Shown piece by piece: positions 36,947 through 46,438 of a stretch of DNA of 64,000 nucleotides. The position numbers and the translations under genes are program-made. Origin of the DNA: Nevskia ramosa DSM 11499 (GTDB lineage Bacteria > Pseudomonadota > Gammaproteobacteria > Nevskiales > Nevskiaceae); contig NZ_ATVI01000008.1 of the NCBI RefSeq assembly GCF_000420645.1, forward strand, positions 1-64,000, in the 5' to 3' direction. Every line of letters begins with the position of its first letter. Position 1 is the first letter of the stretch. Below the pieces are notes generated by a model. That model was not told the origin of the DNA and did not search any database. It saw only the letters and a program-made list of their open reading frames with translations.

Positions 36947-38023
36947 CTACGCTGCCGCTGTTTCCAGCGTCGGGTAATCGGTGTAGCCCTTTTCGTTGCC
37001 GCCATACAGCGAGGCCATGTCCAGCGGATTCAGTTCGGCGTGCTGCTTGAAGCGCTCGACCAGATCCGGGTTGGCGATGAACAGCTTGCCGTAGACGATC
37101 GCGTCGGCCAGACCGCTGGCGACGGCGGCTTCGCCGGAGGCCTGATCGAAGCCGCCGTTGAGCATCAGCACGCCATCGAAGTTGGCGCGGGCGATGTTGG
37201 CGAGTTCGATTTCCGCGGGACGATCATGCTGGTCGTGGCGCAGTTCGAAGAATGCGATCTTGCGGGCCGACATCTGCTGGGCGACGTACTTCACCAGCGC
37301 CTTCGGATCGGAGTCGCTCATGTCGTTGAACGCCACCAGCGGCGAGATGCGGATGCTGACGCCGCCGGCGCCGAACACCGAGATCGCGGCGTCGGTCACT
37401 TCCAGCAGCAGGCGGGCGCGCTTTTCCAGCGTGCCGCCGTAGCCATCGCTGCGATCGTTCTGGCTGTCACGCAGGAACTGGTCGACCAGATAGCCGTGGG
37501 CGCCGTGAATCTGCACACCATCGAAACCGGCGGCCTTGGCGCGCTCGGCAGCCTTGCGGAACAGTTCGACGATGCCGGGCATCTCAGACTCGGCGAGCAC
37601 GCGCGGTACTTCGTACGGGAGCTTGCCCTTCAAGGTGTGGGTGCTGTCGTTGATCGCCTTGGCGCTGGACGAGATCGGCTGCACGTTGTTGATGCCCGAA
37701 TGCGCGGCGCGGCCCGGATGCCAGATCTGCATGATGATCCGGCCGCCCTTGGCGTGAACCGCATCGGTGACCAGCTTCCAGCCGGCCACGGTTTCGTCGC
37801 TGAAGATGCCGCCTTCGGCGATGAAGGCGCTGGCGTCATCGGCGACCATCGTGCACTCGGTCATGATCAGGCCGGCGCTGGCGCGCTGCGAGTAGTAATC
37901 GGCCATCAGCGCATGCGGCACATGCGTGGTGCCGGCGCGGGCGCGGGTCAGCGGCGCCATCACCAGGCGGTTCGGAAGGGTGAGATGGCCGACCTTGATC
38001 GGCGTGAGCAGTTGCTGGGTCAT
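36947..38023 (-). CDS. Old Yellow Enzyme family NADH:flavin oxidoreductase (NemA-like)
   Basis: A 358-residue FMN enzyme reducing activated C=C bonds (enones, maleimides, nitro-esters). Hallmarks: LTPIKVGHLTLPNRLVMAPLTR, the FMN/Thr motif, HPGRAAHSG with the substrate His, GFDGVQIHGAHGYLVDQFL with the active-site HGAH, and the SDGYGG motif. Cytoplasmic, of family length. It follows the SDR gene by 51 bp under the TetR-operator promoter. This SDR-OYE-TetR layout is typical of electrophile-stress loci. Confidence 0.93.
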   Translation of the reverse strand: MTQQLLTPIKVGHLTLPNRLVMAPLTRARAGTTHVPHALMADYYSQRASAGLIMTECTMVADDASAFIAEGGIFSDETVAGWKLVTDAVHAKGGRIIMQIWHPGRAAHSGINNVQPISSSAKAINDSTHTLKGKLPYEVPRVLAESEMPGIVELFRKAAERAKAAGFDGVQIHGAHGYLVDQFLRDSQNDRSDGYGGTLEKRARLLLEVTDAAISVFGAGGVSIRISPLVAFNDMSDSDPKALVKYVAQQMSARKIAFFELRHDQHDRPAEIELANIARANFDGVLMLNGGFDQASGEAAVASGLADAIVYGKLFIANPDLVERFKQHAELNPLDMASLYGGNEKGYTDYPTLETAAA

Positions 38024-38074
38024 GAGTGAAGTCCTGAATTTATCTGAGGGTTGTTCGAGAGCTTTGCAGCGGGG

Positions 38075-38800
38075 TTACCAGGGCAGCGCCTGGCCCATGT
38101 GGAAGTAGCCACCGTTCGGGCCATCGGCTGGCAGCAGTGCCAGCTCGACGCTGGTTTTCGCGCCATCGGGAATCGCCATCGGTGCTTCGGGGCCGCCCAT
38201 GTCGGTCTGCACGTGGCCGGGATGGGCCGAGTTGACCTTGATGTTGGTGTCGCGCAGTTCATACGCAAGCTGCACGGTCCAGCCGTTCAGCGCGGTCTTC
38301 GAAACGTTGTAGGCCGGCACCTTGAAGTCGTAGATCGGCGAGGCGGGATCGCTGTGCAAGGTGTTCGAGCCGAGGATGCTGGACAGGTTGACGATGCGGC
38401 CGGCTGCGGACTTGTGCAGCAGCGGCAGGAACGCCTGGGTGACGGCGATCACGCCGAAGACGTTGGTGTCGAAGGTGCTGCGCCAGATGTCCAGGCTCTG
38501 CTCGCTGACCTTCTTCTTTCCGTCGTCGTTCATCACGCCGGCGTTGTTGATCAGGATGTCGAGGTGGCCGTGCTTCTTCTGCACGACAGCGACGGCGCTG
38601 GCGATGCTGGCGGCGTCGGTGACATCGAGCGCCAGCGCTTCGGTCTTGAAGCCTTCGGCGGCCAGCTTGGCGACGGCGGCATCCGCCTTGTCCTGCGAGC
38701 GGGCGGCAACCAGCACCTGCACGCCAGCCTGGGTCAGCTGCTTGGCGGTTTCGTAGCCGATGCCCTTGTTGGCACCGGTGATCAAGGCAATCTTGCTCAT
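38075..38800 (-). CDS. Short-chain dehydrogenase/reductase
   Basis: A 241-residue classical SDR: nucleotide-binding TGANKGIG at residues 8-15, NNAGV, catalytic Ser (NLSSILGS) and YNVSK (Tyr-x-x-x-Lys). It reduces carbonyls with NAD(P)H; AARSQDK after the second strand suggests NADPH preference. Start ATG 38800 with GGAGAGAC upstream, rather than the longer frame. First gene of the operon with OYE and MBL-fold genes, divergent from the TetR gene. Confidence 0.9.
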   Translation of the reverse strand: MSKIALITGANKGIGYETAKQLTQAGVQVLVAARSQDKADAAVAKLAAEGFKTEALALDVTDAASIASAVAVVQKKHGHLDILINNAGVMNDDGKKKVSEQSLDIWRSTFDTNVFGVIAVTQAFLPLLHKSAAGRIVNLSSILGSNTLHSDPASPIYDFKVPAYNVSKTALNGWTVQLAYELRDTNIKVNSAHPGHVQTDMGGPEAPMAIPDGAKTSVELALLPADGPNGGYFHMGQALPW

Positions 38801-38873
38801 CTGTCTCTCCGTAACTGCGGTTCTGCTGGTGCAGCGGCTTGACATCAAGCTGCAACACCGCGAACCTGAGGTT

Positions 38874-38889
38874 GTTACCGATCGGTAAC
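38874..38889. promoter_or_regulatory. TetR operator 1
   Basis: GTTACCGATCGGTAAC is a perfect 16-bp palindrome in the SDR/TetR divergent region. A nearly identical site lies 27 bp away (38901-38916). It is presumably bound by the adjacent TetR regulator. Confidence 0.8.
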
Positions 38890-38898
38890 AGTGGCGGT

Positions 38899-38927
38899 AC
38901 GTTACTGATCGGTAACAAGGCTGTCAA
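38899..38927 (-). promoter_or_regulatory. SDR-operon promoter overlapping operator 2
   Basis: On the minus strand TTGACA (38927-38922) is followed after 17 bp by TAACGT (38904-38899). The second operator, GTTACTGATCGGTAAC (38901-38916), occupies the spacer and part of the -10 element, so a bound repressor would block RNA polymerase. Confidence 0.65.
38901..38916. promoter_or_regulatory. TetR operator 2
   Basis: GTTACTGATCGGTAAC differs from operator 1 by one base and lies inside the predicted SDR promoter. Confidence 0.78.
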
Positions 38928-39003
38928 GCCGGCCAGGGGTTCGCCCCATTGACGGGGCCGTCACGTGCGAAAATGCGGTCAGGTTGCTGCTGGAGTGGAT
39001 GCG

Positions 39004-39615
39004 ATGATGAACACCGTGAAGTCCGAAGACCCGACCCTTGCCGAGCAGGCCGGCCGGCCGCGCGTTCGTGATCGCATCTTCGAGACTGCCTGCGAACTGT
39101 TCTATCGGCATGGCATTCGCGCGATCGGTGTCGACGCCATCGCCTGCGAAGCCGGCACCAACAAGATGAGCTTCTACCGCAGCTTCGCGAGCAAGGATGA
39201 GCTGGTCGCCGAATATCTGCGCTTCAAGGATCGCAACTTCTGGATCTGGTGGGATGGCATCGTGGCGCCCCATCAGGGCCAGCCGCGTGCCCAGGCCGAA
39301 GCGCTGTTCGAGGCTCACGTCAACAAGACCTGCTCGAAGGAATCGCGTGGCTGCGGGCTGGCCAATGCGGCGGTCGAGATCGTCGAGGACGAGCATCCCG
39401 GCCGCGCCGTGGTCATCGCCCACAAGAGCGAAATCCGCCGCCGCTTCCGGGCGCTGGCGAAAGCCATGCAGGCGCGTGATCCCGAACAGCTCGGCGATGC
39501 GCTGATGCTGCTGATGGAAGGCGGCTATCTGGCGCGGCTGACCTTCCCGAAGGGCGGGCCGGTATCCAGCGCGCTGCATGCTGCGCGCGTGCTGATGGAT
39601 GCGCACGGCGCCTGA
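39004..39615 (+). CDS. TetR/AcrR-family repressor
   Basis: A 203-residue regulator with the N-terminal TetR helix-turn-helix at about residues 18-65 (RIFETACELFYRHGIRAIGVDAIACEAGTNKMSFYRSFASKDEL), then an all-helical ligand domain. It is divergent from SDR-OYE-MBL and probably represses them through the two palindromes. ATG 39004 (or 39007) has GGAG eight bases upstream; a GTG at 38965 is less likely. The pattern resembles NemR-type control of electrophile-detoxifying enzymes (inference). It converges on prpR with a 9-bp gap. Confidence 0.9.
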   Translation: MMNTVKSEDPTLAEQAGRPRVRDRIFETACELFYRHGIRAIGVDAIACEAGTNKMSFYRSFASKDELVAEYLRFKDRNFWIWWDGIVAPHQGQPRAQAEALFEAHVNKTCSKESRGCGLANAAVEIVEDEHPGRAVVIAHKSEIRRRFRALAKAMQARDPEQLGDALMLLMEGGYLARLTFPKGGPVSSALHAARVLMDAHGA

Positions 39616-39624
39616 AGCGCTTCG

Positions 39625-41235
39625 TCAGCTGTTGCCGTCTTCCTGCAGCCAGCGCCACAAGGTGCTGCGCGAAACGCCGAGCGCCTTGGCCGCGGCGCCG
39701 CGCTGACCGCGATGTCGCTGCAGCAAGGCGCGCAAGGCAGCCGCTTCCGGACGCTTGCGTGATGGGCTGATCGCCTCGCGATCTTTTGCAGGGTCACCAT
39801 CGATCGCGGCTGCAGGATCGGGCAGCGCCGCCTTGGCAAACAACTCCGGCGCACAACGCAGCAGCAGCGGACGGGTCAGCGCCGACAGCGGTGACTCCGC
39901 CAGCCCGAGCACGGCGATGCGTTCAGCGAGGTTGCGCAGCTCGCGGACATTGCCGGGCCAGGTGTGCTGCTGCAGCGCGGCCTGCGCCGGGCCGTCGATC
40001 ACCATCGCGCCGACACCCACTGCGCGCAGGCAGCTCATCAGCAGCAGCGGGATGTCGTCTGCGTGTTCGCGCAGCGGTGCCAGCGCCAGGCGCAGCACAT
40101 TGAGCCGGTAATAGAGATCGCGGCGGAAGCAGTTCTCGGCAACCAGCGCGTCAAGTTCCCAGAGCGTGGCGGCGATCACCCGTACGTCCACCGGTGTCGG
40201 CCGCACGCTGCCGACCCGCAGCACTTCGCGTTCTTCGAGCACGCGCAGCAACCTGGTCTGCAACGCCAGCGGCATCTCGCCGATCTCGTCGAGAAACAGC
40301 GTGCCGCCATTGGCGGCTTCGATCAGGCCGACTCGGCCGCCGCGGCGCGAGCCGGTGAAGGCGCCGTCGGCATAGCCGAACAGTTCCGATTCGAGCAGCG
40401 ATTCGGCGATCGCGCCGCAGTTCACCGCGATGAACGGCGCGCTGCGTCGCGGGCTGGCGCCATGCAGCGCCTGCGCCACCAGTTCCTTGCCGGTGCCGGT
40501 CTCGCCGGTGATCAGCACGGTGCGGTCGCTGGCGCCGTAGAGCCGCACCTGATCGCGCAGCGCGACCATCTTGTCGCTGTTGCCGATCAGGCGCCGCAGG
40601 CTGTAGCGCGAGTCCGGCGTGGTCGGTGCGCGACGAACGCCGCTGCGTGCCGCCGACAGCATGCGGGCGAGATCGATGGCCTGCTCGAAGGCGCGGCGGA
40701 TCGAGTCCGGCGAGTACATCAGGATGCCGATGGCGCCGGCGCGGTCGGCGAGTTCGGAGACGTAACCGGTGCCGACGATGACGCCGCAGCCGAGCGAAAC
40801 CAGTTCGGCGACCAAGTCGCGCACTTCCTCGGTGTTGCTGTACGAACGCTGTTCGATTGCCAGGCCGAACTCCTGCTTGAAGGCGCTGAACGCGGGCAGG
40901 GCGTCGCCGTAGCTTATGATGCCGACCTTGCTCGAATGACGACGCGCGCGGGTCAGCGCCTGCATCAGGTCGAAGCCGTCCGGCCGAACCAGGACGATGG
41001 GCTTGTCGATGCGATTGCGCAGGTACTCGCCGTTGGAGCCGGCCGACAGCACGACATCGCAGTCCTCATCTCGCAGCCGTTCGCGGATATGGGTGACCGC
41101 CTCTTCGAAGCCGAGGTCGATGGTCTCGATATGGGCGCGGCCGTCGAACTCGGTGGTGACTTCGCGCATCAATCGCGACAGCCGGGTGACGCTGACCGTC
41201 CAGATCGCCGGCAGGAAGGATTCGTTGTTCTGCAT
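39625..41235 (-). CDS. prpR: Propionate catabolism sigma-54 activator
   Basis: A 536-residue enhancer-binding protein. PrpR_N sensor domain at about residues 8-195 (senses 2-methylcitrate in Salmonella), AAA+ domain about 215-450 with Walker A GETGTGKE (244-251) and Walker B GTLFLDE (311-317), and a Fis-type helix-turn-helix at the C-terminus ([18 protein letters not shown]). The sigma-54 contact loop reads GAFTGS (291-296) instead of the canonical GAFTGA. It is divergent from prpB, where a -24/-12 promoter is visible. Confidence 0.93.
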   Translation of the reverse strand: MQNNESFLPAIWTVSVTRLSRLMREVTTEFDGRAHIETIDLGFEEAVTHIRERLRDEDCDVVLSAGSNGEYLRNRIDKPIVLVRPDGFDLMQALTRARRHSSKVGIISYGDALPAFSAFKQEFGLAIEQRSYSNTEEVRDLVAELVSLGCGVIVGTGYVSELADRAGAIGILMYSPDSIRRAFEQAIDLARMLSAARSGVRRAPTTPDSRYSLRRLIGNSDKMVALRDQVRLYGASDRTVLITGETGTGKELVAQALHGASPRRSAPFIAVNCGAIAESLLESELFGYADGAFTGSRRGGRVGLIEAANGGTLFLDEIGEMPLALQTRLLRVLEEREVLRVGSVRPTPVDVRVIAATLWELDALVAENCFRRDLYYRLNVLRLALAPLREHADDIPLLLMSCLRAVGVGAMVIDGPAQAALQQHTWPGNVRELRNLAERIAVLGLAESPLSALTRPLLLRCAPELFAKAALPDPAAAIDGDPAKDREAISPSRKRPEAAALRALLQRHRGQRGAAAKALGVSRSTLWRWLQEDGNS

Positions 41236-41267
41236 GTCGCGAATTATGTTCCATTGGACGTTTCAAA

Positions 41268-41281
41268 TGTTTCATGAGACA
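41268..41281. promoter_or_regulatory. Candidate PrpR upstream activating site
   Basis: TGTTTCATGAGACA is an almost perfect 14-bp palindrome located 135 bp upstream of the -24/-12 promoter of prpB and 33 bp upstream of the prpR start. An extra half-site-like TTTCA lies just before it. The position fits an enhancer for PrpR; binding is inferred. Confidence 0.5.
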
Positions 41282-41402
41282 CCGTGTCATGCGGTCGAGA
41301 CGTGGCGTTCAGTCATCGTCGGTGCTGATGAATATCGAGAATAGATAATCGATTCAGCATGTTGAGAGCGATGAAAAGTTGCCGACGGATCTTCCTCGAT
41401 GG

Positions 41403-41417
41403 TGGCACGGCTCTTGA
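41403..41417 (+). promoter_or_regulatory. Sigma-54 promoter of the prp operon
   Basis: TGGCACG at 41403-41409, four bases, then TTGA at 41414-41417 matches the -24/-12 consensus TGGCACG-N4-TTGC with a single -12 deviation. It lies 88 bp before the prpB start and is divergent from prpR, an obligate sigma-54 activator. The rest of the 269-bp intergenic region holds the candidate activator site and an untranslated leader. Confidence 0.8.
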
Positions 41418-41504
41418 GTAACAGGGCCACCCGTCACCATCGGCGGGTCGCGAAGTCCGGCTCAGGCCGCACCCGTCGCCCGTCCGCCATCTGAGGAGCT
41501 GTCC

Positions 41505-42389
41505 ATGACCCATTCCGCCGGAGCCGCATTCCGCGCCGCCCTTGCTGCCGAAAAGCCGCTGCAGGTCATCGGCGCGATCAACGCCAACCACGCGCTGCTG
41601 GCCAAGCGCGCCGGTTTCAAGGCGATCTATCTGTCGGGTGGCGGCGTCGCTGCCGGTTCGCTCGGCATGCCGGATCTCGGCATCAACACGATGGACGACG
41701 TACTGATCGACACCCGCCGGATCACCGATGTCTGCGACCTGCCGCTGCTGGTCGACATCGACACCGGCTTCGGCGCCAGCGCCTTCAACATCGAGCGCAC
41801 GGTGAAGGCGCTGATCAAGGCCGGCGCTGCCGCCTGCCATATCGAAGACCAGGTCGGCGCCAAGCGCTGCGGTCATCGTCCGGGCAAGGAAATCGTCTCG
41901 AAGGAAGAGATGGCGGACCGCGTCAAGGCCGCTGCCGATGCCAGGACCGATGCCAACTTCTTCATCATCGCCCGCACCGATGCGATCCAGGCCGAAGGTG
42001 TCGATGCCGCGATCGAGCGTTCGATCGCCTGCGTCGAAGCCGGTGCCGATGGCATCTTCGCCGAAGCCGCCTACGACCTCGCCACCTACAAGCGCTTCGT
42101 CGATGCCGTGAAGGTGCCGGTGCTGGCCAACATCACCGAATTCGGCGCCACGCCCTTGTTCACCCGTGACGAGCTGGCCTCGGTCGGTGTCGCCATCCAG
42201 CTCTATCCGCTGTCGGCGTTCCGCGCGGCGAACAAGGCGGCGGAGGCCGTTTACACTGCGGTCCGCCGCGAGGGGCACCAGAAGGACGTCATCGAGCTGA
42301 TGCAGACGCGTGCCGAGCTGTATGACCGCATCGGCTACCACTCGTTTGAGAACCGGCTCGACGCCCTGTTTGCGGCGAAGAAGAAGTAA
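41505..42389 (+). CDS. prpB: 2-methylisocitrate lyase
   Basis: Last enzyme of the 2-methylcitrate cycle: cleaves 2-methylisocitrate to pyruvate and succinate. The 294-residue protein contains [10 protein letters not shown], the Mg-binding DIDTGFG and the catalytic KRCGH loop of the isocitrate-lyase superfamily, plus the late [12 protein letters not shown]. Cytoplasmic tetramer in the family. First gene of the operon behind the sigma-54 promoter, with GAGGAG at 41491-41496 before the ATG. Confidence 0.96.
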   Translation: MTHSAGAAFRAALAAEKPLQVIGAINANHALLAKRAGFKAIYLSGGGVAAGSLGMPDLGINTMDDVLIDTRRITDVCDLPLLVDIDTGFGASAFNIERTVKALIKAGAAACHIEDQVGAKRCGHRPGKEIVSKEEMADRVKAAADARTDANFFIIARTDAIQAEGVDAAIERSIACVEAGADGIFAEAAYDLATYKRFVDAVKVPVLANITEFGATPLFTRDELASVGVAIQLYPLSAFRAANKAAEAVYTAVRREGHQKDVIELMQTRAELYDRIGYHSFENRLDALFAAKKK

Positions 42390-42460
42390 GCACTGACGCG
42401 TGCTACCCCGCCCCGAAAGCGACCTCGAATAACAACACCCGAACAGTCTCAGGAGACCTC

Positions 42461-43624
42461 ATGAGCGAAACAACCGCTGCCCCCGCGAGCGGCTTCAAGC
42501 CGAAGAAGTCCGTTGCCCTCAGTGGCACCACTGCCGGCAACACGGCGCTGTGCACCGTCGGCCGTACCGGCAATGACCTGCACTACCGCGGCTACGACAT
42601 CCTCGATGTCGCCAACGCCTGCGAATTCGAGGAAATCGCCCATTTGCTGGTGCACGGCAAGCTGCCGACGGCATCCGAACTGAAGGCCTACAAGACCAAG
42701 CTGAAGGCGCTGCGCGGCCTGCCGGCTGCGGTCAAGGCTGCGCTCGAAGCGCTGCCGGCGGCGAGCCATCCGATGGACGTGATGCGCACCGGCGTTTCGG
42801 TGCTCGGCTGCGTGCTGCCGGAGAAGGACGACCACAATCATCCGGGTGCCCGCGACATCGCCGACAAGCTGATGGCCTCGCTCGGTTCGATGCTGCTGTA
42901 CTGGTACCACTACAGCCAGAACGGCAACATCATCGACGTGGAGACCGATGACGACTCCATTGGTGGCCACTTCCTTCACTTGCTGCATGGCGAGAAGCCC
43001 TGCGATTCCTGGGTCAAGGCGATGCACACCTCGCTGGTGCTGTATGCCGAACACGAGTTCAACGCGTCGACGTTCACTGCTCGCGTGATCGCCGGCACCG
43101 GCTCGGACATGCACTCGGCCATCGCCGGCGGCATCGGCGCGCTGCGTGGCCCGAAGCACGGCGGCGCCAATGAAGTGGCGTTCGAGATCCAGAAGCGCTA
43201 CGACAATCCGGACGAAGCCGAAGCCGACATCAAGGCGAGAGTCGAGAAGAAGGAAGTGGTGATCGGCTTCGGCCACCCGGTGTACACGGTCAGCGATCCG
43301 CGCAACAAGGTGATCAAGCAGGTTGCCAAGGATCTGTCGGTGGAAGCGGGCAGCACCAAGATGTTCGACATCGCCGAGCGTCTGGAAACGGTGATGTGGG
43401 ACATCAAGAAGATGTTCCCGAATCTCGATTGGTTCAGCGCCGTCAGCTACAACATGATGGGCGTGCCGACGGCGATGTTCACGCCGCTGTTCGTCATTGC
43501 CCGCACCAGCGGCTGGAGTGCGCACATCATCGAGCAGCGCATCGACGGCAAGATCATTCGTCCGAGCGCGAATTACGTCGGGCCGGAAGATCTGACTTTC
43601 GTGCCGCTGAAAGACCGCAAGTGA
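42461..43624 (+). CDS. prpC: 2-methylcitrate synthase
   Basis: Condenses propionyl-CoA with oxaloacetate. The 387-residue product has the citrate-synthase scaffold with short N-terminus: [16 protein letters not shown], the catalytic His in [39 protein letters not shown], and the Asp region [14 protein letters not shown]. The length and motifs fit type I/methylcitrate synthases rather than the longer hexameric GltA. It has AGGAG before ATG 42461 and is followed by 210 bp of repeats. Confidence 0.95.
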   Translation: MSETTAAPASGFKPKKSVALSGTTAGNTALCTVGRTGNDLHYRGYDILDVANACEFEEIAHLLVHGKLPTASELKAYKTKLKALRGLPAAVKAALEALPAASHPMDVMRTGVSVLGCVLPEKDDHNHPGARDIADKLMASLGSMLLYWYHYSQNGNIIDVETDDDSIGGHFLHLLHGEKPCDSWVKAMHTSLVLYAEHEFNASTFTARVIAGTGSDMHSAIAGGIGALRGPKHGGANEVAFEIQKRYDNPDEAEADIKARVEKKEVVIGFGHPVYTVSDPRNKVIKQVAKDLSVEAGSTKMFDIAERLETVMWDIKKMFPNLDWFSAVSYNMMGVPTAMFTPLFVIARTSGWSAHIIEQRIDGKIIRPSANYVGPEDLTFVPLKDRK

Positions 43625-43641
43625 CCTTCGCCTGAAGCGAA

Positions 43642-43730
43642 GGTCATCCCCGCGAAGGCGGGGATCCAGTTTTCGGTTGCCGGCGGTGCGTGCAAGTCGA
43701 AACTGGATTCCCGCCTGCGCGGGAATGACG
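43642..43730. repeat. REP-like inverted repeat element
   Basis: An 89-bp element with complementary ends: 43642-43675 (GGTCATCCCCGCGAAGG...) and 43698-43730 (...CCTGCGCGGGAATGACG). Same family as 21743-21901 but without that copy's insert. It lies directly after prpC. Confidence 0.8.
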
Positions 43731-43735
43731 CCGTT

Positions 43736-43820
43736 GTAGGGCGGGCAAGCCTCATCTGTCCGCCGCTGCACCCCAGCCAGACCGTTGTCCCGCGTAGGCA
43801 GATGAACCTGCCCACCCTAC
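43736..43820. repeat. Second inverted repeat before acnD (GTAGGG family)
   Basis: GTAGGGCGGGCAAGCC... (43736-43758) and its imperfect complement (43799-43820, ending CCCACCCTAC) flank about 40 bp. Together with the adjacent REP element it fills most of the space between prpC and acnD, ending 15 bp before the acnD start. Confidence 0.7.
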
Positions 43821-43834
43821 GGATTCCCCGAGCC

Positions 43835-46429
43835 ATGAACACCCAGTATCGCAAGAACCTCCCCGGCACTTCGCTCGACTACTTCGATGCCCGCGCGGCC
43901 GTCGATGCCATCAAGCCCGGCGCTTACGCGACGCTGCCGTACACGGCGCGCGTGCATGCCGAGAATCTGGTGCGCAAGGGCGAGCCGGAGAAGCTCACCG
44001 CTTATCTGGGCCAGCTGATCGAACGCAAGCGGGATCTGGATTTCCCGTGGTTTCCGGTGCGCGTGGTCTGCCACGACATTCTCGGTCAGACGGCACTCGT
44101 CGATCTCGCCGGCCTGCGTGATGCGATTGCCGACATGGGTGGCGATCCGGCGAAGGTCAATCCGGTGGTGCCGGTGCAGCTGATCGTCGACCACTCGCTG
44201 GCGGTGGAGCACGGCGGTTTCGAGAAGGATGCGTTCAAGAAGAATCGTGCGATCGAGGATCGCCGCAACGACGATCGATTCCATTTCATCGAATGGACTC
44301 GCAAGGCGTTCAAGAACATGGAAGTGATCCCGCCAGGCAACGGGATCATGCATCAGATCAATCTGGAAAGAATGAGCCCGGTGATCTACACGCAGGACGG
44401 TCTGGCGTTCCCGGATACCTGCGTCGGCACCGACAGCCACACGCCGCACGTCGATGCGCTGGGCGTCATCGCGATCGGCGTCGGCGGCCTCGAAGCCGAG
44501 AACGTCATGCTCGGCCGTGCCTCGTGGATGCGCCTGCCGGACATCACCGGAGTGGAGTTGAGCGGCAAGCCGCATGAAGGCATCACCGCGACCGACGTGG
44601 TGCTGGCACTGACCGAGTTCCTGCGCCAGCAGAAAGTCGTCGGCGCCTATCTGGAGTTCTACGGCGAAGGCGCGTCCGCGCTCACGCTCGGTGATCGCGC
44701 GACGATTTCCAACATGGCGCCGGAATACGGCGCCACCGCCGCGATGTTCTTCATCGACAAGAACACCATCGACTACTTGAAGCTCACCGGCCGCGCCGAC
44801 GAGCAGGTCAAGCTGGTGGAGCTGTACGCGAAGCACACAGGCCTGTGGGCCGATGATCTGAAGACCGCCGAATACGAGCGCGTGTTGAAGTTCGATCTGT
44901 CGACCGTGGTTCGCAACATGGCCGGCCCGTCGAACCCGCACAAGCGTCTGCCGACTTCGGCACTCGCCGAGCGCGGCATCGCCGCAAAGTGGGAACAAGT
45001 GCCGGGCGAGATGCCGGACGGCGCCGTGATCATTGCGGCCATTACGTCATGCACCAATACCTCGAACCCGCGCAACGTCATTGCCGCCGCGCTGCTGGCG
45101 CGCAACGCCAATGCCCGTGGTCTGACGCGCAAGCCTTGGGTGAAGTCTTCGCTGGCCCCCGGCTCGAAAGCCGTGCAGCTCTATCTCGAGGAAGCGAACC
45201 TGCTGGGTGAGCTTGAAAAGCTCGGTTTCGGCATCGTCGCCTTCGCCTGCACGACCTGCAACGGCATGTCCGGCGCGCTCGATCCGAAGATCCAGAAAGA
45301 AGTCATCGACCGCGATCTGTATGCCACCGCCGTGCTGTCCGGCAATCGCAATTTCGATGGCCGCATTCATCCGTATGCGAAGCAGGCCTTCCTCGCCAGC
45401 CCGCCGCTGGTCGTTGCCTATGCGATCGCTGGCACCGTGCGCTTCGACATCGAGAAGGACGTGCTCGGCATCGACAAGGATGGCAAGCCGGTCACCCTGA
45501 AGGACATCTGGCCGACCGATGCCGAGATCGATTCGGTGGTCGCCAGCTCCGTGAAGCCGGAGCAGTTTCGCAAGGTCTACGACCCGATGTTCACCTTCAA
45601 GGTGCTCGGCGACGAGAAGATCAGCCCGCTGTACGACTGGCGGAAGATGAGCACCTACATCCGCCGTCCGCCGTACTGGGAAGGCGCGCTGGCTGGTGCC
45701 CGTACGCTCAAGGGCATGCGTGCCCTGGCGGTGCTGCCGGACAACATCACCACCGATCATCTGTCGCCGTCGAACGCGATCATGATGGACAGCGCCGCAG
45801 GTGAGTACCTGCACAAGATGGGTCTGCCGGAAGAAGACTTCAATTCCTACGCAACGCATCGCGGCGACCATCTCACCGCGCAGCGCGCGACGTTTGCCAA
45901 CCCGCAGCTGGTCAACGAAATGGCCGTGGTCGACGGCAAGGTCAAGAAGGGTTCGCTGGCGCGCATCGAGCCGGAAGGCAAGGTCGTGCGCATGTGGGAA
46001 GCGATCGAAACCTACATGGAGCGCAAGCAGCCGCTGATCATCGTCGCCGGTGCCGACTATGGTCAGGGCTCCTCGCGTGACTGGGCCGCGAAGGGCGTGC
46101 GTCTGGCCGGTGTCGAAGTCATCGCCGCCGAAGGCTTCGAGCGCATCCACCGCACCAATCTGATCGGCATGGGCGTGCTGCCGCTGGAGTTCAAGCCGGG
46201 CACCACCCGCCTGACCCTGGGCATTGACGGCACCGAGACCTTCGACGTCACCGGCAAGCTCGCACCGCGCACGACCTTGACCCTGGTCATCACCCGCAAG
46301 AACGGCGAGAAGCTCGAAGTGCCGATGACCTGCCGTCTGGATTCGGACGAGGAAGTGCTGGTCTATGAAGCGGGCGGCGTGTTGCAGCGCTTCGCGATGG
46401 ATTTCCTGGCGCAGACGAAGGCGGCCTGA
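43835..46429 (+). CDS. acnD: Fe/S-dependent 2-methylisocitrate dehydratase
   Basis: An 864-residue aconitase-family enzyme dehydrating 2-methylcitrate to 2-methylaconitate together with PrpF. The start MNTQYRKNLPGTSLDYFD is that of AcnD; an upstream ATG (43802) lies in a repeat. Cluster ligands appear in AAITSCTNTSNP and ACTTCNG; swivel-domain motif GADYGQGSSRDWAAKG is intact. Cytoplasmic. The upstream ribosome-binding site is poor, possibly because of the repeat insertion. The acnD/prpF pair replaces prpD in many gammaproteobacteria. Confidence 0.95.
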   Translation: MNTQYRKNLPGTSLDYFDARAAVDAIKPGAYATLPYTARVHAENLVRKGEPEKLTAYLGQLIERKRDLDFPWFPVRVVCHDILGQTALVDLAGLRDAIADMGGDPAKVNPVVPVQLIVDHSLAVEHGGFEKDAFKKNRAIEDRRNDDRFHFIEWTRKAFKNMEVIPPGNGIMHQINLERMSPVIYTQDGLAFPDTCVGTDSHTPHVDALGVIAIGVGGLEAENVMLGRASWMRLPDITGVELSGKPHEGITATDVVLALTEFLRQQKVVGAYLEFYGEGASALTLGDRATISNMAPEYGATAAMFFIDKNTIDYLKLTGRADEQVKLVELYAKHTGLWADDLKTAEYERVLKFDLSTVVRNMAGPSNPHKRLPTSALAERGIAAKWEQVPGEMPDGAVIIAAITSCTNTSNPRNVIAAALLARNANARGLTRKPWVKSSLAPGSKAVQLYLEEANLLGELEKLGFGIVAFACTTCNGMSGALDPKIQKEVIDRDLYATAVLSGNRNFDGRIHPYAKQAFLASPPLVVAYAIAGTVRFDIEKDVLGIDKDGKPVTLKDIWPTDAEIDSVVASSVKPEQFRKVYDPMFTFKVLGDEKISPLYDWRKMSTYIRRPPYWEGALAGARTLKGMRALAVLPDNITTDHLSPSNAIMMDSAAGEYLHKMGLPEEDFNSYATHRGDHLTAQRATFANPQLVNEMAVVDGKVKKGSLARIEPEGKVVRMWEAIETYMERKQPLIIVAGADYGQGSSRDWAAKGVRLAGVEVIAAEGFERIHRTNLIGMGVLPLEFKPGTTRLTLGIDGTETFDVTGKLAPRTTLTLVITRKNGEKLEVPMTCRLDSDEEVLVYEAGGVLQRFAMDFLAQTKAA

Positions 46430-46438
46430 GACTTCGTC

